From NCBI RefSeq assembly GCF_030814695.1, contig NZ_JAUSVL010000001.1, positions 4,438,227 through 4,502,226 of the forward strand: a DNA stretch of 64,000 nt. The letters are read 5' to 3'. Shown here piece after piece: positions 18,229 through 27,210 of the stretch (positions are counted from its first letter, which is position 1; each line of letters opens with the position of its first letter). A model generated the notes under the pieces. That model was not told where the DNA came from. It saw only the letters and a list, made by a program, of their open reading frames with translations, and ran no database searches. Source of the stretch: Oligosphaera ethanolica (lineage in GTDB: Bacteria; Verrucomicrobiota; Lentisphaeria; Oligosphaerales; Oligosphaeraceae). The position numbers and the translations under genes are program-made.

Positions 18229-18735
18229 GGCGGGGGGGGAGGCTTTGGTGAATTGAGGGGGGGAACTTGTGTAGCGGACGGAGCGGATGGAGCTACGGTC
18301 GTTGGTTACCGCTGAGCGTGGTGGGGTGTTTGGAGTTTTGTGGGGGTGGCGCCCTCCAGGCGTTGGTCTTTTTTCTTCTTTCTGCCCTGGGTTGCGGCGC
18401 CCTCCGGGCGCCTCAACCAGAGTTATGCATGGTGCGGCCCTCCGGGCCGAATCTGGTGGATCGGACGATTTTTTTCTTGTTATCGCGGACGGATCAGACG
18501 GATCGGACGATTTTTTTCTTGTTATCGCGGACGGATCAGACGGATCGGACGATTTTTTTCTTGTTATCGCGGACGGATCGGACGGATCGGACGATTTTTT
18601 TCTTGTTATCGCGGACGGATCAGACGGATCGGACGATTTTTTCTTGTTATCGCGGACGGATCAGACCGATCGGACGGATCGGACGGATCGGACGGATCTG
18701 ATTACTGATCGGTCTGATCGGTCTGATCGGTCTGA
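18229..18735. other. intergenic region with palindromic module and repeat array
   Basis: It begins with a GC-rich stretch. A module at 18391-18451 built on GGCGCCCTCCGGGCGCC and GCGGCCCTCCGGGCC is also found at 35882-35942. The 42-bp repeat array follows. Frames of 122-189 codons stay open only because 42 is a multiple of three. Confidence 0.7.
18461..18735. repeat. 42-bp tandem repeat array with GGAC/GTCT inverted tail
   Basis: Five units start at 18461, 18503, 18545, 18587 and 18629 with an exact 42-base period. Each contains TCGGACGATTTTTTTCTTG, then TTATCGCGGACGGATCAGAC. The last unit has one T fewer. From about 18650 the array becomes 10-bp units of GATCGGACG, then inverts into three GATCGGTCT units that end at the stop codon of the sugar isomerase gene. 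The two halves can pair as a large hairpin. Confidence 0.9.
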
Positions 18736-19557
18736 TCAAAGCAGGTTGGTGAGTGCTTGTACGGTTTTTAGCACGCGGTGGTATTCGTCTGCGGAGCTGA
18801 GGTGTTCGATGATGAATGGCATGTCCTGGTCGCAGGCGTGGGCGAGTTCGGCGTAGTGTCGGAGGTCGAGGGCGCCATCGCCGGCGGCGACTTCCTTGAG
18901 GTTGAAGGTGAGGTGGCGTTCGAGGCGGACGTCCTTCACGTGGCAGCTGCGGATGTGTGGTCCGAGGACGCGGAAGCATTCGTCGAGAAAATCGCGATTG
19001 AAGAAATAGCGTTGTGGGCAGTTGATCATGTTGACTACGTCAAGGTGCACGGCGAAGGCTTGGCGGTCGACGGCCTGCATGAGGTCGCTGTACTCGGCGG
19101 GGCTGCTGGGGATCATCCACGGCATAGGCTCCAGGGCGTAGCAACTGCGGGTGGGTTGCACGGCGTCAATGATGACCCGGGTGGTTTCGACCACGCGCTG
19201 GAGGGCTTCCGGCCCGTAGTTTTCGACATAGCCGCCGTCCCAGATCTCGCCGGTGGTGCCGGCGATGTTCACGCAGCAGCGGGCGCCGACGTGTTCGGCG
19301 AGGGCCAGTTGGTCCTGGCAGTAGCGCAGGTTTTTGGCGCGCTCGGCGGGATCGGCGTGGAGCGGGTTGCACCAGGCGCCGACTTCGGCGATGAGCAGGT
19401 CGTGGTCTTTGGCGGCGGCGACATAGGCGTCGATCTTGGCATCGCTTTCGCGGTGGTTGCAGGGAAAGACCGCCGCGCGGCAGCCGAGAGCGCTGAGGGC
19501 GGCGGCCCATTCGGCGGGGCTGTCATGACGGGGGACGTGGGATATGCCAATGCGCAT
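18736..19557 (-). CDS. sugar phosphate isomerase/epimerase (xylose isomerase-like TIM barrel)
   Basis: The 273-residue protein begins MRIGISHVPRHDSPAEW. Metal-ligand positions typical of the AP endonuclease-2/xylose isomerase-like barrel are visible: Glu in YALEPMPWM, Asp in AVHLDVVN, His in SCHVKDV, and Glu in FIIEHLSS. Such enzymes isomerise or epimerise keto-sugars or inositol derivatives. The ATG at 19557 follows AGGAGG at 4-5 bases; the much longer upstream frame overlaps zwf antisense and is rejected. It ends a run of four same-strand genes (TonB receptor, heparinase, zwf, this gene) with gaps of 35-76 bases, suggesting use of a polysaccharide-derived sugar. The substrate is unknown. 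Confidence 0.82.
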   Translation of the reverse strand: MRIGISHVPRHDSPAEWAAALSALGCRAAVFPCNHRESDAKIDAYVAAAKDHDLLIAEVGAWCNPLHADPAERAKNLRYCQDQLALAEHVGARCCVNIAGTTGEIWDGGYVENYGPEALQRVVETTRVIIDAVQPTRSCYALEPMPWMIPSSPAEYSDLMQAVDRQAFAVHLDVVNMINCPQRYFFNRDFLDECFRVLGPHIRSCHVKDVRLERHLTFNLKEVAAGDGALDLRHYAELAHACDQDMPFIIEHLSSADEYHRVLKTVQALTNLL

Positions 19558-19633
19558 GAGGCCTCCTAATGTGTATATGCGGTGGCGGGACGGCTTTTGG
19601 CGGAAAGCTCCCCGGGGCAGCCGGCGCCGATGC

Positions 19634-21073
19634 CTACGAATACCAGTTGTGGCCAGCCTGCTGGGGGAGTTTAGCGGCGCTTGCGGGGCCATTGGAGCCC
19701 GGCTGATAGTTCGGGTAGCCTTCCGGCGGGGCGTTCTTTTCGTCGGCCAGTGCCGGGGCGATGAATTCCCACGCGGTTTCGATGCTGTCGGAGCGCCAGA
19801 ACAGCCCGGGTTTGCCGAGCATGGCATCGAGCACGACACGGGCGTAGCTCTCGTGGGTGATCTGGCCGACCTCGTCGTAGTTGAAGTGCAGCCGTGCGGT
19901 GTCAATGCCCTCGTTGGCGATGCCGGGTTTTTGGACATTGAAACTGAGGTGGATGCCTTCCTGTGGTTGCAGACGCAGGCGGAGGACATTTCGTTGCACG
20001 CTGGCGCAGCTGTTGGGGTCGTCAAGCACGCAGAGGGGAATCGTGCGGAAGACGATAACGACTTCGGTGAGCTTATCGGTCAGGGCCTTGCCGCTGCGCA
20101 GGTAGAAGGGCACGCCGAACCAGCGCCAGTTATCCACGTGGACACGCAGAGCGGCGTAGGTGGGGGTGGTAGAATCGGGGTTGACGCCATCGGCCTGGCG
20201 GTAGCCGTCGTACTGGCCGAGGACCCAATCGCCTGGGAAGAGCGGCCGCAGAGAGCGGAAGACCTCGTTCTTTTTGTCGCGGATGGACTCAGCGTCGGCG
20301 GCGATGGGCGGTTCCATGGCGATAAGGGCGAGGACCTGCAGCACGTGGTTCTGGATCATGTCTCGCAGCACGCCGGACTGGTCGTAGTACTCGCCGCGCT
20401 CTTCGATACCGAGTTTCTCATGCACGGTGATCTGGACGTTTTCGATGTAATTGCGGTTCCAGAGGGGCTCGAACATCGCGTTGCAGAAGCGGAAGACGAC
20501 GAGATTGCGGACGGTGTCCTTGGCCAGATAGTGGTCGATGCGGTAGATCTCCTCCTCCTCGAAGGTGTCCATGAGCAGTTTACGCATGGCGACGGCGCTG
20601 TCGAGGTCGGTACCGAAAGGTTTTTCGACGAGAATGGCGTGATTGCCGACCATGCGACCCTGGGGGGCAAAGCGGCTTTTTCCCAGCGCGTGGACGATGG
20701 CTTCGGACACCGTTGCCGGCACCGCGAGGTGGAAGAGGACCTTGCCCTGGCTTTCGAAGCAGTCGTCGCAGTTGTAAAGCAGGTCGTAGAGTCGGTTGCA
20801 GTCGGCCACGGAGCTGTAGTCAGCGGGCATGTATACGAGGCGCTTGCTGAAGGCCGCGCGCTGCGCGTCGTCGCCCAGGTCGGCGATGGCCTCGGCGGCT
20901 TGCCGCTGCCAGGTGGCGCTGTCCATGGCCGTGCGCGCCACGCCGATGACGCGGAAGGCCTTCGGCAATTTGCCGGCGCAATCGAGGTTGAAGAGCGCCG
21001 GCAGGAGCTTGCGGCGGGTGAGATCGCCCGAGGCGCCGAAGATTACCAGGGCGTAGCTGCTGATAGTCGACAT
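19634..21073 (-). CDS. zwf: glucose-6-phosphate 1-dehydrogenase
   Basis: The 479-residue protein makes 6-phosphogluconolactone from glucose-6-phosphate, feeding the oxidative pentose phosphate route. It has the Rossmann motif [11 protein letters not shown] at residues 13-23, EKPFGTD at about 150, and the catalytic RIDHYLAKD at about 177-185. The family usually reads RIDHYLGKE, so Gly-Ala and Glu-Asp changes sit beside the catalytic histidine. Other hallmarks are MIQNHVLQ and [11 protein letters not shown]. The ATG at 21073 follows GAGGAGG. Its place between a heparinase and a sugar isomerase is unusual for zwf, which is more often with pgl or gnd; this suggests a link between glycan-derived hexose and NADPH supply. 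Confidence 0.93.
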   Translation of the reverse strand: MSTISSYALVIFGASGDLTRRKLLPALFNLDCAGKLPKAFRVIGVARTAMDSATWQRQAAEAIADLGDDAQRAAFSKRLVYMPADYSSVADCNRLYDLLYNCDDCFESQGKVLFHLAVPATVSEAIVHALGKSRFAPQGRMVGNHAILVEKPFGTDLDSAVAMRKLLMDTFEEEEIYRIDHYLAKDTVRNLVVFRFCNAMFEPLWNRNYIENVQITVHEKLGIEERGEYYDQSGVLRDMIQNHVLQVLALIAMEPPIAADAESIRDKKNEVFRSLRPLFPGDWVLGQYDGYRQADGVNPDSTTPTYAALRVHVDNWRWFGVPFYLRSGKALTDKLTEVVIVFRTIPLCVLDDPNSCASVQRNVLRLRLQPQEGIHLSFNVQKPGIANEGIDTARLHFNYDEVGQITHESYARVVLDAMLGKPGLFWRSDSIETAWEFIAPALADEKNAPPEGYPNYQPGSNGPASAAKLPQQAGHNWYS

Positions 21074-21134
21074 ACGTTGTCCTCCTCGGGCAGAAGGCCG
21101 CGGTGACCGAGCCGTGGCCGGTGGGTGTGTGCGG

Positions 21135-23021
21135 TTAAGCGAGGGTGATCCAGGTTTCCAGACGGCCCGTTTGCGGTGGCGCTTCCCAGGTGAAGACCAT
21201 GGCCTGCAGGGCGTCCCCCCAGACGCCGGCGAGTTTGCCGGCCGGAAGCATGGGCAGCGACTCGGTAGTCATGGGCAGTGCGGGAGACATGGTTAGAGCG
21301 CCATCGGCGGCGGCGCCGGCATTGGGCAGGGCCTGCGTGCGCAGACGGAATTTGCCCGGCGCGTCTTCGCTGATGAGCGACGGCGTTAACAGGCGCAGCG
21401 TGATGGTTTTGACCGGCTCGCGCAGCGCAAAGTCGTCCACGACGCGGACGCCGCGGCCGCGGACGAGGGTGATGCTGCGGTGCCAGGACGCGATCTTGGC
21501 TTCGGGTGGGTAGGCACTGGCGATGTCCAGGCTGAGCGAGGACTCTTGGACGTTGTCAGTAGCCTGCACGGCGCTGGCGCGAAAGCGCCCCCCGGGCTGC
21601 TGTTGCACGTCGTCAATGACGGGCAGCAGCGAGTGATAGGCCGATTGCATGGCCCACAGGTCGTAGCGTTGGCCGGAGAAAGTCTTTTTGCTGTAGGTAT
21701 CGACACCGGCATCAACGCAGAGCGGGCGGCCCTTGGCATAGACGATGAAGGAGCCGACATCGTTGTGGTTGTGGCTTTCGGCGTTGTGGCCGCCTTTGGC
21801 GGCGAGGAAGAGCCCGTCGCTGCGGCCGGCCTGGTCGCGGGCGGTGAGGACTTCAATAACGTCCAGCCAGGCGTAACGCAGATAGGGCGCCTGGATGGCT
21901 GTCGTGGCGGCCTGGTAGGGCTCATTGAAGGTGAAGAGGCCGCTGAGGACGCGCAAGCTGCTCGGGATGCGTGCTGCGGCATCGATCGGCCGCTGGCTGG
22001 CCCAGAGGCCCATCTGCCGCAGGTCTGGGCTGTCGACGCGCTGGCCGAAGGCGTAGAGGAGGGTCGGGCTGGCGCCAACGCGGGCGGCGGCGTCGGCGAA
22101 ATTGACCATCCAGTCGTCGGCAATGTGGATTTTGACGAAGTACTCGCCGAGTTTTTTGATCAACGGCTGGTCGTAGACATTGATGGCGCCGTTGCTGGCC
22201 AGGAAGAGCAGTTCGAGGCAGTCGAAGACGGAGGCGCCAGCGCGGCCCCAGTAGCCGGGGCCCTCGTCGCAGCCGCCGTCGCTGGGATGTTTGTCGAGGA
22301 AGCGGTCAAGGGCGGTGATGGCCTTGTGGATCATGGTGGCGCGGAGATGCTGGTCGTCTTCCACGAGCAGGAGGCAGTTGAGCCAGTTGGAGACGATCCA
22401 CGGTGTCCAGTTGTTGAGGGCGCCACCGGCGTAGCCCATCCACCAGAAATCCGTGCGCTGCTGGCAGGGCCGGTGGATGCGGCGGCGAATTTCGTCCTGA
22501 ATGCGGCGGACGATGACGGGCGAGACCTTGTCCAGCGCGTCGCGGTGGAGGTAGGCGATCCAGGCCAGCTGGGCGGCGGTTTCGGCGGCGAAGAGATCGA
22601 CGATGGGCTCGTCGATATCGGGTAGCGGATAGCCGTGGATATTGTTGTTGTGGGCGGGCAGTCCCCAGAAGCTTTCTTCGCAGAGTGCCCAGACGCCATT
22701 GATGATGTCGTCGAGGTATTGACCTTGGCCGTCAATGGCTTCAGCGATAGTGAGAGTGAAGAGGGTGGTGCGGCGTTGGAAATAGACGGCTTCGTATTCG
22801 GAGCGGTTGCCCTTGCGGGCGTAGCCCATGAAGAGCGTCGCGGGCAGCTCGGGCCAGGCGTAGCCGTGTTTCTGCGCGGCTTCGGCGAGGTAGGCTTCGC
22901 GCACGGCCGTCGGCACGGCTGACCATGCCTGGCGGTCGGCGGCGACGGGGAAGGGCCGCCATTGGTTGCTGGGTATCAGGGTGCTTCTGAGTTTTTCCAG
23001 TGAGTACTGCTGACGTAACAT
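21135..23021 (-). CDS. heparinase II/III family protein
   Basis: The 628-residue protein has an N-terminal alpha/alpha-barrel-like region rich in Trp and Tyr (for example [19 protein letters not shown], about 192-210). A heparinase II/III-like domain follows, with [20 protein letters not shown] at about residue 410. Here the HNHND histidine/asparagine set is characteristic of these polysaccharide lyases. Family members cleave uronic-acid polymers (heparan sulfate, alginate and others) by beta-elimination. No signal peptide is evident, so it may act on imported oligosaccharides in the cytoplasm. It lies 35 bases downstream of a TonB-dependent receptor gene and upstream of zwf. Which polymer it attacks cannot be told. 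Confidence 0.85.
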   Translation of the reverse strand: MLRQQYSLEKLRSTLIPSNQWRPFPVAADRQAWSAVPTAVREAYLAEAAQKHGYAWPELPATLFMGYARKGNRSEYEAVYFQRRTTLFTLTIAEAIDGQGQYLDDIINGVWALCEESFWGLPAHNNNIHGYPLPDIDEPIVDLFAAETAAQLAWIAYLHRDALDKVSPVIVRRIQDEIRRRIHRPCQQRTDFWWMGYAGGALNNWTPWIVSNWLNCLLLVEDDQHLRATMIHKAITALDRFLDKHPSDGGCDEGPGYWGRAGASVFDCLELLFLASNGAINVYDQPLIKKLGEYFVKIHIADDWMVNFADAAARVGASPTLLYAFGQRVDSPDLRQMGLWASQRPIDAAARIPSSLRVLSGLFTFNEPYQAATTAIQAPYLRYAWLDVIEVLTARDQAGRSDGLFLAAKGGHNAESHNHNDVGSFIVYAKGRPLCVDAGVDTYSKKTFSGQRYDLWAMQSAYHSLLPVIDDVQQQPGGRFRASAVQATDNVQESSLSLDIASAYPPEAKIASWHRSITLVRGRGVRVVDDFALREPVKTITLRLLTPSLISEDAPGKFRLRTQALPNAGAAADGALTMSPALPMTTESLPMLPAGKLAGVWGDALQAMVFTWEAPPQTGRLETWITLA

Positions 23022-23056
23022 CGGTGGTCCTTGGCCTGAAAGGGTTGGCTGTTTGC

Positions 23057-25159
23057 CTAGAAATCCATTTTCCAGGCGAGGGTGAGGTTTCTGCCGGGTT
23101 CATTATATGCCAATGCGCTGTTATTACCACGCACGCTGGAAAGATAATTGACGTACTCAGCATTAGCCAGGTTGGTAGCGGCAAGAAGTAGCGCGTGGGA
23201 CGTATTTCCCAGCATGAAGCGGTAGCCGACGCGGGCATTGAGGGTGAGCCAGGCGTCGCACTCGTCGTAGCCGGGGGCATTGTGGTCCTGTTTGGCGGCG
23301 CCTTCGACCTCGCATTCGGCCCACCAGCCCCGGTTGTGTTCGTAGCGCAGGCCGGCGAGACCATTGAGGGGCGGGTTGTCCCTGAGGTAGGTGTCGGTGG
23401 ACTGATTGTCGCCTTCCATCCAGGCCATGCAGCCATAGGTGGTCCAGCCGGGCGCGAAGCGCCATTGGGCGTTGAGTTCCAGGCCTTTGAGCAGCGCCTC
23501 GTCCACATTGGCCATCAGCTGGTCGCTGGTGTTGTTGGGGTGTGGTGCGGCGACCACGAGATTGTCCACGCGGTTGACCCAGGCGCTAAAGCTGGCGCTG
23601 ACGGCGTCGCCGTGGTAGTGGACGCCGTATTCCAGGAAGAGCGAGTCTTCGGGATCCAGGTTGGGATTGCCGTAGAGGGCGCTAGTGCCGCTGAGAGCGA
23701 TGTACTTGAAACGGTCCATGATGTCTGGCACGCGGTAGGCGCGTGAGCCCAGCAGGGTCATGCTCCAGGCGGGATTGAGGCGCCAGGTCAGCCCGAGGTG
23801 CGCGGACCAGCTCCAGTCGTCCATATCCGACGAGTCACGCAGGAGGGCGTTGGCTGGGGCGGGGCCGTAGAGTTTGTCGCTGTCGGCCATGACGCGGTCG
23901 ACGCGGGCGCCGACGTTGATGCTGAACTGGTCATTGAGGCGCCAGTCGTCTTCGGCGAAGAGGCCGATGACGAGCTGGCTGCTGTCGGCCATGGGCGTGT
24001 CGTCGACGAAGCGGAAGCTGCCATTGGGCAATTCGAGTTGGCGGCGGCGGTAGCCGTTGTATTCCCAGCGCCAGGCGTCAATGCCGGTGGCGATGCTATG
24101 GTCGGCGATGGTGAGCAGGTTATTCCAATGGAGGCCGTAGGTCGTGTGTTCCGCGCCAGGCCAGAGCTGGTAGGGGCGCGGCCAAGCGGCGGTCGGCGCA
24201 TAGGTGAAGCGGTCGATGCTCACATCGCGCTCAATTTTCTGGTAGTACACGAGCAGCGACGATTCTTCCCAGATGTCGCTTTGCGGCGTGAAGCTGTGTT
24301 TGAGGCTGATATTTTCCATGACGGTGCGTGGCAGGACGACGCGGGTGGCATTGCCGGGGAGGCCTTCGCTGCCGGGCACGCCGATGCAGTCGGCGTAATA
24401 GCGGCTGAGGCTGATTTCGGTGACATTGGCGCTGTCCCATTTGAGGCCGGCCTTGAGGCTGCCCTGTTCGTCTTCGGCGTAGCTGTGGGGCACTTCGTCG
24501 TGGGCGCCGTCGTCATAGCTGTTGTAGTCGCGGTAGCCGCCGGCGACATGCAGCCAGAAGGACTTGTCGGAGTAGGCCAAGCGCGTGTAGCTGCTGAAGC
24601 CGTCGGGATTGCTGGACGCGCTGAGGGACAGCCCGCCGTGGATTTCCGGTTGGTCGCTGAACTGGCCCTTGCGGGTGATGACATTGACCACGCCGCCGAG
24701 AGAACCGGAGCCATAGAGTTCGCTGACCGGCCCTTTGAGGACCTCGACGCGCTCGATGTCGTCAGGCAGCATCAGTCCGAACTGGATGCCGACGTCGGTG
24801 GCGGTATTGACGCGCTGGCCGTCAATGAGGAAGACAATGCGGTTACGGGCCATGCCGCGGATGTTGATTTCGGCGCCCCAGTGGGCATCGCCGGACTTGC
24901 TGACGCCGGGAATGCGCCGAGTCAGATCGCTGATGCTGAGCGGCTGGTCGAGGAATGCCCGTTCGGCGTCGACGATGCCGATGCCGCCGGGCGTCTGTGA
25001 CACCAGCGTTTCGCGGCCGCGGGCCGTGACGGTCATGGCGCCCATATCGAGAGGCTGAGACGGGCCAGTGGTTTCGGCGGAGTTTGTTTGCGCGCCGCAG
25101 ATTACTGCGCTGCTGAGTAACGCGAGGGTAATTGCACGACGGAAGACATACGCGTTCAT
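23057..25159 (-). CDS. TonB-dependent outer-membrane receptor
   Basis: The 700-residue protein has a signal peptide (cleavage near residue 23, CGA-Q). A plug domain at about 40-150 has TVTARGRE and RIPGVSKSGDAHW, and RVEVLKGPVSELYGSGS as the typical end of the plug. A beta-barrel follows, with a terminal aromatic residue (TLAWKMDF) that suits Bam insertion. Such receptors import ferric chelates, cobalamin or glycans using TonB energy. The plug resembles the BtuB/haem receptor type more than SusC. However, the gene is followed by heparinase and sugar enzymes, so a carbohydrate ligand is also possible. No TonB-ExbBD genes are in the window. It starts 47 bases after the TM1266-like regulator gene. 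Confidence 0.9.
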   Translation of the reverse strand: MNAYVFRRAITLALLSSAVICGAQTNSAETTGPSQPLDMGAMTVTARGRETLVSQTPGGIGIVDAERAFLDQPLSISDLTRRIPGVSKSGDAHWGAEINIRGMARNRIVFLIDGQRVNTATDVGIQFGLMLPDDIERVEVLKGPVSELYGSGSLGGVVNVITRKGQFSDQPEIHGGLSLSASSNPDGFSSYTRLAYSDKSFWLHVAGGYRDYNSYDDGAHDEVPHSYAEDEQGSLKAGLKWDSANVTEISLSRYYADCIGVPGSEGLPGNATRVVLPRTVMENISLKHSFTPQSDIWEESSLLVYYQKIERDVSIDRFTYAPTAAWPRPYQLWPGAEHTTYGLHWNNLLTIADHSIATGIDAWRWEYNGYRRRQLELPNGSFRFVDDTPMADSSQLVIGLFAEDDWRLNDQFSINVGARVDRVMADSDKLYGPAPANALLRDSSDMDDWSWSAHLGLTWRLNPAWSMTLLGSRAYRVPDIMDRFKYIALSGTSALYGNPNLDPEDSLFLEYGVHYHGDAVSASFSAWVNRVDNLVVAAPHPNNTSDQLMANVDEALLKGLELNAQWRFAPGWTTYGCMAWMEGDNQSTDTYLRDNPPLNGLAGLRYEHNRGWWAECEVEGAAKQDHNAPGYDECDAWLTLNARVGYRFMLGNTSHALLLAATNLANAEYVNYLSSVRGNNSALAYNEPGRNLTLAWKMDF

Positions 25160-25206
25160 GGTGGGTGCCTTATGCTGGGGAATATGGTGTGGTTTTTTCA
25201 GTTGGG

Positions 25207-25461
25207 TTATTTGGTGAGCAGGAGCGACTTCGTAGTGATGCCGCTCATGCCGCCCAGTTTGCCGGTGAGGGCGCCAATGTCGTCGGTCGTGCCTTCGACA
25301 ATCAGCGATATGACGTTGAGATTGTCTTCATGACGCGGCAGACCGATGCGGCCCATGATGATGCCATTGAAGGTGGATAACAACTCGTTGACTTTGGCGA
25401 TGTTCTGGCGTTCTTGGACTAGGATTGCGACCACCCCGATACGTTTGCCGTCGCTACTCAT
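25207..25461 (-). CDS. iron-only hydrogenase system regulator-like protein (TM1266 family, ACT-like)
   Basis: The 84-residue protein reads MSSDGKRIGVVAILVQER, then VNELLSTFNGIIMGRIGLP and NVISLIVEGTTDDIGALTGKLG. This matches the small ACT/NikR-C-like proteins annotated as putative iron-only hydrogenase system regulators, usually found beside hydE/hydF/hydG. No hydrogenase maturation gene is in this window. The ATG at 25461 follows GAGG at 5 bases; the longer frame to 25557 runs through a terminator hairpin and is rejected. The gene sits between a candidate small RNA or leader and a TonB receptor, and could regulate the receptor or be a detached member of a hydrogenase locus. Confidence 0.75.
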   Translation of the reverse strand: MSSDGKRIGVVAILVQERQNIAKVNELLSTFNGIIMGRIGLPRHEDNLNVISLIVEGTTDDIGALTGKLGGMSGITTKSLLLTK

Positions 25462-25492
25462 ACACACCTCGCGGTTTTCCCGACCTGGGCAT

Positions 25493-25529
25493 AAAAAAAG
25501 CCCGTGACCTAAAGATAAGGCACACGGGC
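25493..25529 (-). terminator. intrinsic terminator upstream of the TM1266-like gene
   Basis: On the minus strand a perfect 7-bp stem GCCCGTG/CACGGGC (25529-25523 with 25506-25500) has a 16-base loop and is followed by seven T (25499-25493). It lies only 32 bases before the ATG of the regulator gene. It therefore either ends a small RNA or acts as an attenuator for the regulator-receptor operon. Confidence 0.75.
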
Positions 25530-25643
25530 AGATACGGGCAGGCGTCGCCTGCCACACGACAACGCACCCTTGGGGGCAGGTCGAACCCTAGCCGCAGGCC
25601 ACCGTCGCAATGAAATCAGTCATGGCGCTGGGCGCCAAAAACG
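25493..25643 (-). ncRNA. candidate small structured RNA or leader
   Basis: A TATAGT box on the minus strand (25655-25650) predicts transcription from about 25643 to the terminator at 25493, giving about 150 bases. The predicted RNA has three separate hairpins: GGCGC/GCGCC at 25636-25624, GGCAGGC/GCCTGCC at 25553-25537 with a 3-base loop, and the terminator. It does not contain an SRP or tmRNA signature that I recognise. A short CGACCTGCC segment resembles part of the B12 box, but the rest of a cobalamin riboswitch is not evident. The -35 is weak. It may be a free RNA or an attenuated leader of the regulator gene. Confidence 0.4.
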
Positions 25644-25710
25644 GCACGTACTATAGCGTGAATGTGAAAGAGCGCCATCGCGTGGCGCGCACTGGGATGA
25701 GAAATCACGA

Positions 25711-25965
25711 CTAGGACGTCTGGGACGTATGTGCAGAGGACGTATGGGACGGATGGGACGGATGGGACGGATGTGCAGAGGACGTATGGGACGGATGTGC
25801 AGAGGACGTATGGGACGTATGGGACGGATGGGCAGAGGACGTATGGGACGTATGGGACGTATGGGACGGATCGTCGATTAGGGAGGTTCTATACGTCCCC
25901 TCCGTCCCCTTTGTCCCATTCATAGGTCCCATACGTCCTCTACGTCCTATACGTCCCATCTACCC
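25711..25965. repeat. GGAC/GTCC ~10-bp repeat array
   Basis: The left half (25711-25875) is a run of roughly 10-bp units such as GTATGGGACG and GGATGGGACG, with AGAGGACGTATGGGACG as a recurring phrase. The right half (25890-25965) is in the opposite orientation (ATACGTCCC units). The halves are complementary and could form a long imperfect hairpin. The array ends 7 bases before the stop codon of the alcohol dehydrogenase gene. Confidence 0.85.
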
Positions 25966-25971
25966 CATCCC

Positions 25972-27153
25972 TTATTTCACGAAAGCGTCTCTGATGATGC
26001 TGGTGGTGTCGGTGATGTCGAGGCGGTACGGGTCGAGTTCGAAGAGCCCGCCCATGGTATCCCAGGCGTTGGCGGCGATGGCTTCGGCTTCTTCGGGGCT
26101 GACATTGTAGTCAATGAGACTGATATCGGCCATGCCGATATCGACGATGAGGGTGGCGAGGGCGTCAACGAAGGCCTTGGGCTGTTTTTCCAGGGGGAGA
26201 TTGCTGATGTCGACGCCCATGGCGGCGGCCATGGCCGGGTAGCGGTCGGGCGCCTTGTCGGACATGAAGTCGTGATAGGCGCGGGAGAGCATGATCAGGC
26301 CGGCGCCGTGGGGGATTTCCGGGTGGATGCCGCTGAGGGCGTGTTCGATGGAGTGTTCCGAGATGCAGCACGACGTCGATTCGACCATGCCGGAGAGGGT
26401 GTTGGCCCAGGCGACGGCGCTGCGCGCCTCGAGATTGCTGCCGTCCTTGACGGCGATGGGCAGGTACTTGGTGATGAGGCGGATGCTCTCCAGAGCGAAA
26501 AGATCGCTGGCCGGCTGGGCGACGTTGGCGATGTAGCCCTCGGCGGCGTGGAAGAACGCGTCCATGCCCTGGAAGGCCGTCAGTTCCGGCGGCACGCTCA
26601 GCATCAGTTCGGGATCGACGATGGACAGCGTCGGGAAGGTCGCGTCGCAGCCGTAGCCGATTTTCTCCTGAGTTTCGGTTTTGGTGATGACCGTCCACGG
26701 GTCGGCCTCGGTGCCGGTGCCGGCCGTGGTGGTGATGGCGACAATGGGCAAGGCGCCATTGACGAGTGGCTGGCCCTTGCCGCTGCCGCCGGACACGTAG
26801 TCCCAGTAGTCACCCGGGTTTTTGGCCATGACCGCGATGGATTTGGCCGAGTCGATGGAACTGCCGCCACCGAGGCCGACGACGAAATCGCAGCCGTTGG
26901 TCTTGGCCACGGCCGCGCCTTCCATGACGTGGTCTTTGACGGGGTTGGGCAGAATCTTGTCGTAGACGACAGAGCCAACGCCATTTTTCTTGAGCAAGTC
27001 GATGACGCGGTCGAGATAGCCATTGGCGCGCATGGACTTGCCGCTGCTGATGACGATCAGGGCTTTTTTGCCGGGGAGGGCGCAGGTCGCCAGTTCATTG
27101 AGTTTGCCGGCGCCGAAGAGGATGCGGGTGGGAATGAAATAGGTGAAGTTCAT
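25972..27153 (-). CDS. iron-containing alcohol dehydrogenase
   Basis: The 393-residue group III alcohol dehydrogenase has the NAD-binding GGGSSIDSAKS at about residue 95, and metal ligands in GMDAFFHAAE (Asp and His), SEHSIEHALSG and EIPHGAGL. These enzymes interconvert alcohols and aldehydes or ketones using Fe2+ or Zn2+ and NAD(P)H, in fermentation or aldehyde detoxification. The N-terminus MNFTYFIPTRILFGAGKL is typical of the butanol dehydrogenase/lactaldehyde reductase branch. The gene follows the CE7-type esterase by 57 bases on the same strand and may be cotranscribed with it. The substrate is unknown. Confidence 0.9.
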   Translation of the reverse strand: MNFTYFIPTRILFGAGKLNELATCALPGKKALIVISSGKSMRANGYLDRVIDLLKKNGVGSVVYDKILPNPVKDHVMEGAAVAKTNGCDFVVGLGGGSSIDSAKSIAVMAKNPGDYWDYVSGGSGKGQPLVNGALPIVAITTTAGTGTEADPWTVITKTETQEKIGYGCDATFPTLSIVDPELMLSVPPELTAFQGMDAFFHAAEGYIANVAQPASDLFALESIRLITKYLPIAVKDGSNLEARSAVAWANTLSGMVESTSCCISEHSIEHALSGIHPEIPHGAGLIMLSRAYHDFMSDKAPDRYPAMAAAMGVDISNLPLEKQPKAFVDALATLIVDIGMADISLIDYNVSPEEAEAIAANAWDTMGGLFELDPYRLDITDTTSIIRDAFVK

Positions 27154-27210
27154 GGACTCTTCCTTTCTGCTGTGCTGTGCGTGGAGAAGCCGGTTGCAGC
27201 CGTGAAGGCC

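Larger units (their letters stand above)
25462..25971. other. intergenic region: repeat array plus candidate RNA
   Basis: This 510-base gap holds the GGAC/GTCC repeat array (25711-25965), next to the stop codon of the alcohol dehydrogenase gene, and the candidate minus-strand RNA (25493-25643). No protein gene was seen. Confidence 0.6.

Noticed and set aside
18287..18856. repetitive 122-189 codon frames over the 42-bp array
   Set aside because: They are open in more than one frame at once, as expected for a repeat of 14 codons, and run into the minus-strand isomerase gene.
19544..21106. 520-codon plus-strand frame
   Set aside because: It is antisense to zwf; the translation has no recognisable features.
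25493..25655. cobalamin riboswitch or 6S RNA
   Set aside because: Only a short B12-box-like CGACCTGCC is present; the other conserved blocks and the 6S closing stem were not found, so it is left as an unclassified RNA.
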